Assembly (NCBI RefSeq): GCF_030824455.1
Contig: NZ_JAVBXR010000117.1
Coordinates: 1 to 64,000 of the forward strand
From: Desulfobulbus sp.
GTDB lineage: Bacteria; Desulfobacterota; Desulfobulbia; Desulfobulbales; Desulfobulbaceae
Reading direction: 5' to 3'
DNA: 64,000 nucleotides
The position numbers and the translations under genes are program-made. Below the pieces are notes generated by a model. That model saw only the letters and a list, made by a program, of their open reading frames with translations, did not search any database and was not told the DNA's origin. Positions 45,207-58,885 of the stretch are shown piece after piece. Numbering within the stretch: the stretch's first letter is position 1; every line of letters begins with the position of its first letter.

Positions 45207-48074
45207 ATGCAAGACACCAGCCCCTCACCGACCAACCCGGAACTGAACCTCCAGTTCGTTTTGGACGCCTCGCCGGTGGCCATGCTGGTGTTCAACCACC
45301 GGGAAGAGATCATCCTGACCAATGCGCCCGCACATCGGCTGTTCGACCTTGCCGCCAACACCGGGCGACCACGGAAGTGCGGCGATTGTTTCCGGTGCGC
45401 CAACCGTCTCAAGGAGGCCCTAGGCCGCGGCCATTCTCCCCTCTGCCCCGTTTGTCCTCTCCTTAAGGATCTGCGAACAACCCTTGCCGCCACGGCAACA
45501 GAAAGCCTGGAAGGAGAGGCGCAGTTTGCACGCGAACCAGACGGCTCCCCGTTCTGGATCCGTTACAAGATCACCCCCCTGAGCATCTCCGACAAGCCTG
45601 CCGCCCTGCTCACCCTGGACGACATCACGGCACTGCGACACTCCGAGCGGCAATATGCCGTGCTGTTTCATGAAATGCTCAACGCCTTTGCCTTACACGA
45701 GATACTCTGCAATGACCAGGGGCAACCGGTCGACTACCGTTTTCTCGAGGTCAACCCCGCCTTTGCGCGCATGACCGGCCTCAAGGCCGACCAAGTGGTG
45801 GGACGCACGGTCCGGAGCGTTATTCCCGATCTCGACGAGCACTGGATACGCACCTATGGCCAGGTGGCCCTGACCGGTCAGCCGGTTCGTTTTGAAAGCT
45901 ACTCGCCCGAGGTGGGCAAACATTTCTTGATCAACGCCTTCAGTCCGACACCCGGCCAGTTCGCCACCCTGTTCGAGGACATCAGCGACCTCAGGCTGGC
46001 CGAAGCCTCCCTCCAAGAAAACGAGGCCCGTTTGCGTGGCGTCACCAATTCGGCCAAGGACGCCATCGTGATGATGGACCCCGCCGGTCGCATCTCTTTC
46101 TGGAACCCTGCCGCCGAAGCCCTGTTCGGGTACACAGAGGAGGAGGCCATGGGAGCGGATCTCCACCGGCTCCTTGCGCCGCCACGCTTCCTGCATATCT
46201 ATCAACAGGCATTCTCCGCATTTCAGCGGACAGGGCAAGGCAAGGCAATCGACGCCATCATTGAGCTTGCCGCCTGTCATAAACAGGGCCATGAAATTCC
46301 CATCGAGCTGTCGCTTTCCGCCCACCACCAAACGGACGGCTGGCATCCAATCGGTATCCTCCGCGACATCAGCGAACGCAAACAGGCGGAACAACTGGTC
46401 CGGCGCAATGAGGAACGGTTGCGGAAACTGGTGGAAATTCTGCAGCACCCGACCGACACCTCCCAGGAGTTCCTGGATTACGCCCTTGAACAGGCCATTC
46501 AACTGACCGGCAGCACCATCGGCTATATTTACTATTACGATGAGCAGCGGGAACAATTCAGCCTCAACTCATGGTCCAAAGAGGTCATGCCCGCCTGCGC
46601 CGTCGTCAATCCGAAAACCTGCTACGCCCTGGCGCGCACAGGCATTTGGGGCGAAGCGGTGCGACAGCGCCGTCCGATTGTGGTCAACGATTTTCAGGCC
46701 GCCGACCCATTAAAACGGGGGTACCCGGAAGGTCACGTTCCCCTGCGCAGATATATGACGGCGCCGATATTCAGCGAAGAACGGATTGTCTGTGTCATCG
46801 GCCTGGCAAACAAGGAGACCGAGTACGATCAAACCGATGTGCTGCAGACTTCCCTGCTGATGGAAACCGTGTGGAATATTGCCGAGCGTAAACGGGTGGA
46901 GGAAGAACAGAGGCGGCTGCAGACGCAGCTCAACCATGCCCAGAAGATGGAGGCCATTGGCGCCTTGGCAGGCGGCATCGCCCATGATTTCAACAACATT
47001 CTCAGCGCGGTTCTCGGCTATGCCGAGATGGCCAGAGACGACAGCCCGCGCAATTCAATGGCCGCCAAGGGCATGGAACGAGTTCTGGAAGCAGGCGGCC
47101 GGGCTGCGGCCCTGGTCAAACAGATCCTTGCCTTCAGCCGCGAGGGGAAAAGCGAACGCATCCCGGTCGATCCCGGCAGCATACTCAAGGAAGTGTCCAC
47201 ACTGCTGCGCCCCAGCCTGCCTTCCACCATCACCATTCAACAAAAAACCGCCGCCACCCGAGCCATTCTCGCCGATCCAACCCAGATGCACCAGATTCTC
47301 ATGAATCTCTGCACCAACGCCTTCCACGCCATGGAGCAGACTGGCGGCGCCTTGGAAATCGCCATCGAGCAGGTGACCCTGTCGGCAGCCGATCTCAGCC
47401 GGCAGCCAAGCATCGCGCCCGGAGATTTTGTGATGCTCTCGGTGTCCGACACCGGTCCGGGCATTGCGCCGGAAATCCGCGACCGGATTTTTGAGCCTTA
47501 CTTCACCACCAAGGGAGTCGGCCAGGGCACCGGGTTGGGCCTTTCCATTGTCCACGGCATCGTCACGGAATACGGAGGCTTCATTACCTGCGAGAGCGAT
47601 GCGGGCAAGGGCTCGATCTTCCGAGTCTTTATCCCGACCATCAACGACCTGGCCAGCCTTGAACACCAGCCAGCCGAGCCGGTCCCGTCCGGCAGGGAGC
47701 ACATCCTCTTGGTGGACGACGAACAGCTCCTTGCCGAAATGGGCCAGTCCATGCTCGAACGGCTCGGCTACGAGGTGACCGTCCACGCCAGCAGCGCCGA
47801 CGCCTTGGCCGATTTCCAGAGGTATCCGAACCGGTTCGATGCGCTGATCACCGATCAGACCATGCCGGGCATGACCGGCCTTGCACTTGCCCGGCGGATA
47901 CTGCACCTCCGTCCCGACCTGCCGATCATCCTCTGCACCGGATATAGCAGGCTTGTCGACGAGGATCAGGTCCGGAGTTGCGGCATCAGAGGATTTGTCA
48001 TGAAACCATTCTCCATAAAAGAGGTGGCCGCCCTGCTCAGGACAGTGTTGGACACCAGCGACGATGCGGCCTAA
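45207..48074 (+). CDS. Multi-PAS/GAF hybrid histidine kinase with Cys-rich first PAS
   Basis: A 955-residue cytoplasmic hybrid kinase; GGAG lies 7 nt before the ATG at 45207. Order: PAS 1 (about 12-135), PAS 2 (140-260), PAS 3 (272-390), GAF (415-560), HisKA with GGIAHDFNN near 590, HATPase_c (680-800; [16 protein letters not shown]), and a C-terminal receiver (825-945; LITDQTMPG with the phosphoacceptor Asp). PAS 1 carries a cysteine cluster C58-x2-C61-x2-C64-x15-C80-x2-C83 that could bind a metal or iron-sulfur centre, suggesting redox or metal sensing. Its last 11 bases overlap the start of a decayed kinase gene. Confidence 0.9.
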   Translation: MQDTSPSPTNPELNLQFVLDASPVAMLVFNHREEIILTNAPAHRLFDLAANTGRPRKCGDCFRCANRLKEALGRGHSPLCPVCPLLKDLRTTLAATATESLEGEAQFAREPDGSPFWIRYKITPLSISDKPAALLTLDDITALRHSERQYAVLFHEMLNAFALHEILCNDQGQPVDYRFLEVNPAFARMTGLKADQVVGRTVRSVIPDLDEHWIRTYGQVALTGQPVRFESYSPEVGKHFLINAFSPTPGQFATLFEDISDLRLAEASLQENEARLRGVTNSAKDAIVMMDPAGRISFWNPAAEALFGYTEEEAMGADLHRLLAPPRFLHIYQQAFSAFQRTGQGKAIDAIIELAACHKQGHEIPIELSLSAHHQTDGWHPIGILRDISERKQAEQLVRRNEERLRKLVEILQHPTDTSQEFLDYALEQAIQLTGSTIGYIYYYDEQREQFSLNSWSKEVMPACAVVNPKTCYALARTGIWGEAVRQRRPIVVNDFQAADPLKRGYPEGHVPLRRYMTAPIFSEERIVCVIGLANKETEYDQTDVLQTSLLMETVWNIAERKRVEEEQRRLQTQLNHAQKMEAIGALAGGIAHDFNNILSAVLGYAEMARDDSPRNSMAAKGMERVLEAGGRAAALVKQILAFSREGKSERIPVDPGSILKEVSTLLRPSLPSTITIQQKTAATRAILADPTQMHQILMNLCTNAFHAMEQTGGALEIAIEQVTLSAADLSRQPSIAPGDFVMLSVSDTGPGIAPEIRDRIFEPYFTTKGVGQGTGLGLSIVHGIVTEYGGFITCESDAGKGSIFRVFIPTINDLASLEHQPAEPVPSGREHILLVDDEQLLAEMGQSMLERLGYEVTVHASSADALADFQRYPNRFDALITDQTMPGMTGLALARRILHLRPDLPIILCTGYSRLVDEDQVRSCGIRGFVMKPFSIKEVAALLRTVLDTSDDAA

Positions 48075-48569
48075 TCTCGACCAGCTGGCCCAGCTCAGAC
48101 AGACGCGGCAGGATCTGCTGGCCATCATCAACGCCTCGCCCGAGGCGATCTTCCTGATGCGACCCGACGGCGCCGTCATCCTGGCCAACGAGGCCCTGGC
48201 CAGACGGGTGCGCACCCCCGTCGAGCAGCTTCCCGGCCGAGACATTTACAGCTTTCTGCTACCGTTCACCGTAGCTGACGGGCGGGACCATCTGGGAGGT
48301 GGAGACCCAAGGACGAACCTCGACCTGGCAACACCGTCTGCCTCATCCGGGTGCTGCTCCGCCATGACGACGGCAGCTACCCCCTGATGGTCGCCGAAAA
48401 CGGGATCGGCCGGCCGCCGGAGCTGAATTGGACCCAAACCCGAACCCAGGGCATTACCCTGGTCCGCATGCCGGGCCAGAATCAACTCGGCGGCCGCTAT
48501 ACCCTGGATGGGCGGGACGGCACGGCCCTGACCCTGCACTTCACCCCTGAAACAAGGAAGCGCCCATGA
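48064..48569 (+). pseudogene. Decayed HisKA_2-type histidine kinase (internal deletion and frame change)
   Basis: The first part (ATG at 48064, to about 48270) encodes a good start of a PAS domain: LLAIINASPEAIFLMRPDG, then ILANEALARRVRT. The frame then turns into unrelated sequence and stops at 48387. From about 48321, in another frame, the C-terminal end of an HATPase domain appears (AENGIGRPPELN, MPGQNQLGGRYTLD), matching the end of the kinase at 63437-64000. The phosphoacceptor region and the N box are missing. Its remnant stop codon still overlaps the next gene start (ATGA at 48566), as in the intact cassette. It is therefore a deletion remnant, not a working kinase. Confidence 0.82.
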
Positions 48570-51500
48570 ACCACGCCACGCTGCTGATCGTCGAAGACGA
48601 CGGCATTCTCGCCGCCAACCTTGAGAACACCGTTCTCCGTCTGGGATACGCGGTCCTTGGCCCGGTGGCCACCGGCGAGGAAGCGATCGCCGCCCTGGAC
48701 GCCCATCAGGCCGATCTGGTGCTCATGGACATCGAACTGGCCGGCGCGCTCAACGGCATCCAGACCGCTGAAATCATCACCCGCTCGCGGGATATTCCGA
48801 TTGTCTTCCTGACCGGCTTTTCCCAGGATCGCCTGTTGGAACAGGCCAAGATTGCCGCGCCCTACGGGTATCTGATCAAACCGGTCCCGGAGCGCGAACT
48901 GGCTGCGACCCTGACCATGGCCCTGCATCGGCACGCCCTGGACCGGCAGCTCAAAGAGAGCCGCGAAGCCCTGGCGCAGAGCGAGGCCCGCTATCGCAAC
49001 CTGTTTGAGCATTCGCCCCTGGGCATCTTCCGCTCCACCCTGGACGGCAAGGTCCTGTCGATGAATCCGGAGATGGCGCGCATGCTCGGCTGCGCCTCCT
49101 CGGAGGAGGGAGTGGCGCACTTCACCGATCTGGCCCGCCAATTCTATGTCGATCCTCATCGCCGCACGCAGTTCACCGAGGCCCTGCTGGCCCGGGGAAA
49201 CGTCCGGCACTTCGATTGTCAGGCCCGGAAAATAAATGGCGAACCGGTGTGGATTTCCCTCAACGCCCGTTTGGCCCCGGAAGATGAGGCCAGTCCCCAC
49301 CACGGCGATCTGGTCATCGACGGCTTTGCCCTGGACATCAGCGAACGGAAATTGGCGGAACAGGGCCTGGAGGAGAGCGAGCAGCGCCATCGCACCTATC
49401 TGACCACCACCCCCTACGGGGTGTTTGCCATCGACCTCGAGAAACGGTTTGTGCAGGTCAACCCGTCCGCCTGCCGGATCACCGGCTACGCGGAGCAGGA
49501 GTTGCTAACCATGACCATCCACGACCTCTACTGTGCGGAGGATCGGGCCGAAACCGAACGCCACTTCCAGACGGTGCTCAAGCAGGGCCAGTTTCAGGGC
49601 GAGCTGCCGTTTCGCACCAAAGACGGGGAACGCCGTTGGATGTCGCTCACCGCGTGCAAGGTGGGCCCGCAACGGGTGGTTGGATTCTGCCACGACATCA
49701 CTGAACGCTTGCGGGCGGAGGCGGCCCTGCGGGAAAGCGAAACCAATTTCCGCAATTTTTTTGCATCGATGACCGACATGGTCCTGGTCGCCGACCTGGA
49801 CGGCAAAATTGTGACCGCCAACGAGATGTGTTGCCACACCCTGAGCTACAGCGTCGATGAACTCAAGGGGTTGCCAATTGCCGACCTCCACCCCGCCGAG
49901 CAACGCCGGGAGGTGGTGATGTGCCTCTCCTCCCTGTTGCGCGGGGACTCCCGTGACTGCCGCCTGCCCCTCCGCGCCAAGAACGGCGACCTGGTGCCTG
50001 TGGTTTCACGGGCCTGGTTCGGCTCCTGGGATGGAGCGGACTGCCTCTATGCCACCTGCCGGAATTTGAGCGACGAGCAGGAATTGGAACAGCGCTTTGA
50101 ACGGTTGTTCCGCCATAATCCCGCCCTCATGGCCCTCAGCACGGCGGACGACCAGCGCTTTGTCGACGTCAACGAAGCTTGGCTGGAGACCACCGGCTAT
50201 TCCCTGGCAGAGGTCATTGGCCGGACAGCGAGTGAACTCAATCTCTTTCCCTGCCCGGAACAGCAAGAACAGGCGGCGGAGCAGTTGCGGCGACACGGGC
50301 GAATCACCAACATCGAGATGCAGATCCGCTGCAAGGACGGCGCCCTGCGCCACGGTCTCTTTTCTGGGGAACAGATCCGCAGCCATGGCCGGTTCTCTTT
50401 CCTCACCGTGATGATCGACATCACTAAACGCAAACAGGCCGAGCAGCAACTGCGCACCACCCTGGAGCGGGTGCAGATCATTCTTTCCAGTCTGCACACC
50501 GGTATTCTGCTGATCAACAGCGAGAACCGGGTTGAATTCGTCAACCCATCCTTCTGCACCCTGTTTGATCTTGACCAAAGGCCGGAAGATCTCATCGGCC
50601 TGTCCGCCTCGGAGTTGATCCACAAAACGGAGGGGATGTTTGCCGATCCCGACAATATGGCAAACCGCATCCGAGAGCTCGTCGCCCAACAGCAGCCGGT
50701 ACAAAATGAACCCATCGCCATCAAGGGGGCGCGAACCTATCTGCGCGACTTTATTCCCATCACCATCGGGCAGGCGGAACATGGCCGTCTCTGGCACCAC
50801 TCTGACATCAGCGAGCGCAAACGGGCCGAGGACGCCCTGGAGAAACGGATGATCGCCCTGGTTCAGCCACTGGACAGCACCGATGATCTAGCCTTTGACG
50901 ACTTGTTCAATCTGGAACAACTCCAGCGCATCCAGGATGCATTTGCCTCTGCCGCCGGCGTGGCTTCGATCATCACCCACACCGACGGCCGGCCCATCAC
51001 CAGGCCCAGCAATTTCAGCCGCCTCTGCTCCGACATTATCCGCAAGACAGACATTGGCCTGCGCAACTGCCGCCGCTCCGATAGCCTGATCGGGCAGGCC
51101 TGCATCAACGGCCCAACCGTGCAGCCCTGCCTGAGTTGCGGCCTGTGGGACGCGGGCGCCGGCATTACCGTCGGCGGCCGACACATTGCCAGCTGGCTGA
51201 TTGGCCAGGTCCGCGACCAAACCCAGACCGAGGAGCGGATGCGGGTTTATGCCCGGGAGATCGGCTCCGACGAGGAGCAGTTCATCGAGGCTTTTCGCGA
51301 GGTCCCGACCATGTCGCGCGACCAGTTCGAGAAGGTCGGCCAGGCCCTTTTCACGCTTGCCAATCATCTGTCGGCCTCGGCCTACCAAAATGTGCAACAG
51401 GCACGATTCATCACCGAGCGCAAGAGGGCCGAGGCGTTGCTGCGGGAAAGCGAGGCCCGCTATCGTGAACTGGTGGAAAACGCCAACAGCATCATCCTGC

Positions 51501-52987
51501 GCATGGACAATGAGGGCAGGTTGCTCTTTTTCAACGAATACGCCCAACGCTTTTTTGGCTACCAGGCCGACGAGGTGATCGGCAAAAGCGTGATCGGCTC
51601 CATCGTGCCCGAGACCGAGTTCACCGGCAGGGATCTGCGGGGCATGATCGCTGACCTTGGCCACCGGCCCGCCCGTTATGCGACCAATGAAAACGAAAAC
51701 ATGCGTCGGGACGGCAGCCGCGTCTGGGTCTCGTGGACCAACAGACCACTGTACAATGCCCAGGGCGAAGTCAGCGAAATCCTCTGCGTGGGCAACGACA
51801 TCACCGACCGTAAACGCGCCGAGGCGGAGACGCGGCAGTTACAGGCCCAGCTCATTCAGGCCCAGAAACTGGAGGCCATCGGCACCCTGGCCGGCGGCAT
51901 CGCCCATGATTTCAACAACATCCTCGCCGCGGTCATCGGCTATGCCGACATGGCCAAGGAGAGCGTTCCCCCTGAAAGCCGCGTGGCCAAGGACCTGGAA
52001 CAGATCCTCAAGGCAGGCCATCGGGCCAAAGACCTGGTGCAGCATATACTTGCCTTCAGCCGTCAGGCAGCGACCGAGCCGGTCACTCTCTATCCGGCGC
52101 TCATCGTCGGCGAGGTAATCAAGATGCTTCGCCCCTCGCTGCCGTCCACCATTGCCATCGAGCAGCAGATCGACAGCAAAGCCGGGCCGGTGCACATCGA
52201 CCCCACCCAGTTGCACCAGATTCTGATGAACTTGTGCACCAATGCCTATCACGCCATGGAGGAGACCGGCGGCCAACTGACTCTTGGCCTCGCCACCCGC
52301 CAACTCGATGCCGAGGAGGCCAGCCTCCAGCCGCAGGCGCAGGCAGGCGCCTATGTCCAGCTCACGGTCGCCGACACCGGCTGCGGCATCGCCCCGGACG
52401 TCCGGGAACGGATCTTCGATCCCTTCTTCACCACCAAGGAAACCGGCAGGGGCACCGGCATGGGTCTTTCCATCCTCCACGGCATCGTCGCCGGCAATGG
52501 CGGCTTCATTACCTTGGACAGCGCGCCGGGCCAGGGATCGGTGTTCCGCGTCCACCTGCCCGTGGCGCCCCCGGCGCCGGTGGTGGAAGGCGCCCAGAGC
52601 GAACCGACGCCGGTCGGCAGCGAACATATCCTGTTCGTCGACGACGAGGAAATCCTGACCACCATGACCCAAACCATCCTCGAACGGCTCGGCTACCGGG
52701 TGACGGTGCGCACCAGCAGCCTCGAGGCCCTGACCACCTTTCACAATCAACCCGAGCAATTCGACCTGGTGATCACCGACCAGACCATGCCGGGCATGAC
52801 CGGAATGGACCTGGCCCGCCGGATGATCCAGATACGACCCGATATCCCGATCATTCTCTGCACCGGTTACAGCACCCTCATCTCGGAGGAGAAGGCTAAG
52901 GCCCACGGCATCCGTGGCTTTGCCCTCAAACCGATCACCAAGAACGACCTGGCGGTACTGATTCGCACGGTGCTCAAAACGCCCTGA
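48566..52987 (+). CDS. Giant receiver-first multi-PAS/PocR hybrid histidine kinase
   Basis: A 1473-residue protein. Order: receiver (1-125, phosphoacceptor Asp55 in LMDIELAG), five PAS domains (about 135-750), a PocR-type ligand domain (about 770-940; FNLEQLQRIQDAFA, CLSCGLWDAG, Cys-rich), another PAS (955-1080), HisKA with GGIAHDFNN near 1110, HATPase_c (1200-1320; DTGCGIAP, GTGMGLSI), and a C-terminal receiver (1350-1470). No membrane helix. The N-terminal receiver is a close paralogue of that in the protein at 61827-63440. Its natural upstream kinase is decayed, so the N-terminal receiver may now be orphaned. PocR domains bind small hydrocarbon-like ligands in other proteins. Confidence 0.9.
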   Translation: MNHATLLIVEDDGILAANLENTVLRLGYAVLGPVATGEEAIAALDAHQADLVLMDIELAGALNGIQTAEIITRSRDIPIVFLTGFSQDRLLEQAKIAAPYGYLIKPVPERELAATLTMALHRHALDRQLKESREALAQSEARYRNLFEHSPLGIFRSTLDGKVLSMNPEMARMLGCASSEEGVAHFTDLARQFYVDPHRRTQFTEALLARGNVRHFDCQARKINGEPVWISLNARLAPEDEASPHHGDLVIDGFALDISERKLAEQGLEESEQRHRTYLTTTPYGVFAIDLEKRFVQVNPSACRITGYAEQELLTMTIHDLYCAEDRAETERHFQTVLKQGQFQGELPFRTKDGERRWMSLTACKVGPQRVVGFCHDITERLRAEAALRESETNFRNFFASMTDMVLVADLDGKIVTANEMCCHTLSYSVDELKGLPIADLHPAEQRREVVMCLSSLLRGDSRDCRLPLRAKNGDLVPVVSRAWFGSWDGADCLYATCRNLSDEQELEQRFERLFRHNPALMALSTADDQRFVDVNEAWLETTGYSLAEVIGRTASELNLFPCPEQQEQAAEQLRRHGRITNIEMQIRCKDGALRHGLFSGEQIRSHGRFSFLTVMIDITKRKQAEQQLRTTLERVQIILSSLHTGILLINSENRVEFVNPSFCTLFDLDQRPEDLIGLSASELIHKTEGMFADPDNMANRIRELVAQQQPVQNEPIAIKGARTYLRDFIPITIGQAEHGRLWHHSDISERKRAEDALEKRMIALVQPLDSTDDLAFDDLFNLEQLQRIQDAFASAAGVASIITHTDGRPITRPSNFSRLCSDIIRKTDIGLRNCRRSDSLIGQACINGPTVQPCLSCGLWDAGAGITVGGRHIASWLIGQVRDQTQTEERMRVYAREIGSDEEQFIEAFREVPTMSRDQFEKVGQALFTLANHLSASAYQNVQQARFITERKRAEALLRESEARYRELVENANSIILRMDNEGRLLFFNEYAQRFFGYQADEVIGKSVIGSIVPETEFTGRDLRGMIADLGHRPARYATNENENMRRDGSRVWVSWTNRPLYNAQGEVSEILCVGNDITDRKRAEAETRQLQAQLIQAQKLEAIGTLAGGIAHDFNNILAAVIGYADMAKESVPPESRVAKDLEQILKAGHRAKDLVQHILAFSRQAATEPVTLYPALIVGEVIKMLRPSLPSTIAIEQQIDSKAGPVHIDPTQLHQILMNLCTNAYHAMEETGGQLTLGLATRQLDAEEASLQPQAQAGAYVQLTVADTGCGIAPDVRERIFDPFFTTKETGRGTGMGLSILHGIVAGNGGFITLDSAPGQGSVFRVHLPVAPPAPVVEGAQSEPTPVGSEHILFVDDEEILTTMTQTILERLGYRVTVRTSSLEALTTFHNQPEQFDLVITDQTMPGMTGMDLARRMIQIRPDIPIILCTGYSTLISEEKAKAHGIRGFALKPITKNDLAVLIRTVLKTP

Positions 52988-53174
52988 GGACGGCCGCCGA
53001 CATTTTACTTGCCGGATCGGGCTTTTTTCCCTACGATTTTGCCCGGCTCCTGCTTCAAGGAAAAACTGCAAACAATCCGAAGGCGCCACGCCCCGAACGG
53101 CCCTCGGCCTGGGGTGAGGCCGGACTGAACGAGGCCGTTGCCTCACCTCCTCATTATGAAAGAGCGTTGTCGAT

Positions 53175-56906
<3,732 letters not shown>

Positions 56907-56997
56907 AAGAGGTCCGTTGCCGGACGCGACAGCAAAAGTGACGATTGGCCGGCGGTTGTTTTTTCAGCCGCTGATATAACGGCCAGGTGGCCCCGGA

Positions 56998-57016
56998 GCC
57001 CCCCCGCTCGGGGGGC
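56998..57016 (+). terminator. G/C-rich hairpin after the CheB-CheR gene
   Basis: GCCCCCC (56998-57004) and GGGGGGC (57010-57016) form a 7-bp stem with a 5-nt loop, 57 bp before the next start codon. Only a weak T-rich stretch follows. Confidence 0.5.
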
Positions 57017-57072
57017 ATTCATTTGCACGACCCAGAAATAAAACTAGTCTTTTCAGGCTATTAATTGACCGC

Positions 57073-58800
57073 ATGACTAAGAATAAGAAAAAACACCTCG
57101 ATGATCTGCGCAGGCGGGCCGACGCTCTGCTGTCGTTGACGCCGAATTCTTCCGGCATGGCGCCGACGGATGATGTCAATCAAATCGTCCATGAACTGCA
57201 GGTGCAACAAATTGAGCTGGAACTGCAGAACGAGGAATTACGCAGCACCCAGAGCGCCTTGGAAGAAAGCCGCGCCAAGTATATGCAACTCTATCACCAC
57301 GCGCCCGTGGGGTATGTCGTGCTTGATTATTCCGGAATCATCATCCAGGTCAATGCAACCTTTGCGATGATGGTCAACCGTGATCGTCCGCAAATGTTAG
57401 GCAAGCCATTTCACGAGTTTCTCCTCAGCGAGGATCGGTCAATTTTCCTGGCTCGCGCCAAAGCTTTTTTCAAGAATCCAGTCGACAAGTATCTTGAGCT
57501 CCGGATCGGCAACGCGACAACTTCGACTCGTTATGTCAGCCTGAGGGCCACCCCTGGTCACCGCCCCGAGGAAGGTCAGTCGCCGCACCTTGAGGAACTG
57601 CTGCTGACGGTCACCGACATCTCCGACCGGAAAAGAGCGGAAGAGGCTTTGCGGGCATCGGAGCAGTTCGCTCGCTCGACCGTGGATGCCCTGGCCGCCC
57701 ATATCGCCATCCTGGATGCGACCGGTCATATTGTTGCCGTCAATCGTGCCTGGAGGGATTTTGGCCGCGCCAATCAAGCCGAGCCTGCAGCGGTCAGCGA
57801 AGGCGTCAACTACCTTGCCGTTTGCCGGGCGGTGCAAGGCCACGAAGCCGAAACTGCCGGAGTTTTTGCCGCCGGGATTCTCGCTGTTCTTAAAGGAGAG
57901 CGAGATACTTTTTCCCATGAGTATGCGTGTCACGGGCCGATGGCAAACAGGTGGTTCATTGGCCGGGTCAGCCGCTTTTCCGATGGAGAAGTGGTGCGGA
58001 TAGTGGTTGCCCATGAGAACATTACCGAGCGCAGGCAGCTCGAAAACAAGAACTTGCTGCTGCAGCGACAGGTCAGCCAATTGGAGAAAGAGGAAAGCCT
58101 GGGCCGCATGGCTGGGGCGATCGCCCATCATTTCAACAATCTTTTGACTGCGGTCATAGGAAATATTGAAATGGCTTTGGAGGATGTGCCTCGGGGGCAG
58201 GGGCTGAGCAGGATGCTGACGGCCGCTTTGAGCGGAGCAAAAAGAGCTGCGGAGATAAGCGGCAAAATGTTGACCTATCTTGGGGTTAATTCAACAAAAA
58301 AAGAACAGCTCGATCTTAGTGTAATCTGTCGTCAGAGTCTTCCTCTGCTGCAGATGATAACGCCGAGCGGGGGAACGATGCACGCCGATTTTCCCTCCTC
58401 AGGCCCGGTGGTCTTCGCCGACCTCAGCCAGATACAAGTGCTGCTCACCAATCTGGTCCACAATGGGTGGGAAGCCTGCGAGGGAAAAGACGGTGCCCTT
58501 CATCTGGCAATAAAAACGGTCGACGCAGCAGACATTGTCGGTCAGCACCGCTTCCCCTTTGGATGGCAACCGCAAACCGAGAAATACGGCTGTCTGCTCG
58601 TCCAAGACAACGGCTGCGGGATAAAAAACGAGGATTTGAGCAAAATTTTCGAGCCGTTTTTTTCCAGCAAATTTACCGGTCGGGGCATGGGTCTAGCCCT
58701 GGTCCTGGGTATTCTCAAGGCGCATAACAGTTGTGCAACCGTGGAAAGCAGGCCTGGGGGCGGGACAACCTTTCAGGTGTATTTTCCTGTCCAAGGCTGA
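57073..58800 (+). CDS. PAS-PAS histidine kinase
   Basis: A 575-residue cytoplasmic kinase. A coiled-coil start (about 35-65, VHELQVQQIELELQNEEL) is followed by PAS 1 (68-195) and PAS 2 (200-320). PAS 2 resembles a PAS of the upstream CheB-CheR protein (both share WFIGRV and ENITER). Then comes HisKA with GAIAHHFNN near 355 and HATPase_c (445-575; DNGCGI, GRGMGLAL). No receiver. It lies 166 bp after the CheB-CheR-PAS gene that lacks a kinase, and may act as its separated kinase partner. Confidence 0.87.
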   Translation: MTKNKKKHLDDLRRRADALLSLTPNSSGMAPTDDVNQIVHELQVQQIELELQNEELRSTQSALEESRAKYMQLYHHAPVGYVVLDYSGIIIQVNATFAMMVNRDRPQMLGKPFHEFLLSEDRSIFLARAKAFFKNPVDKYLELRIGNATTSTRYVSLRATPGHRPEEGQSPHLEELLLTVTDISDRKRAEEALRASEQFARSTVDALAAHIAILDATGHIVAVNRAWRDFGRANQAEPAAVSEGVNYLAVCRAVQGHEAETAGVFAAGILAVLKGERDTFSHEYACHGPMANRWFIGRVSRFSDGEVVRIVVAHENITERRQLENKNLLLQRQVSQLEKEESLGRMAGAIAHHFNNLLTAVIGNIEMALEDVPRGQGLSRMLTAALSGAKRAAEISGKMLTYLGVNSTKKEQLDLSVICRQSLPLLQMITPSGGTMHADFPSSGPVVFADLSQIQVLLTNLVHNGWEACEGKDGALHLAIKTVDAADIVGQHRFPFGWQPQTEKYGCLLVQDNGCGIKNEDLSKIFEPFFSSKFTGRGMGLALVLGILKAHNSCATVESRPGGGTTFQVYFPVQG

Positions 58801-58885
58801 CCTGTTGCAGGTGAACGGAACCAGCGGATCATCCAGGAACCGCAGGCCGTCGGCTGCAAATTTCTGCAACCGATCCAGATCGTTT

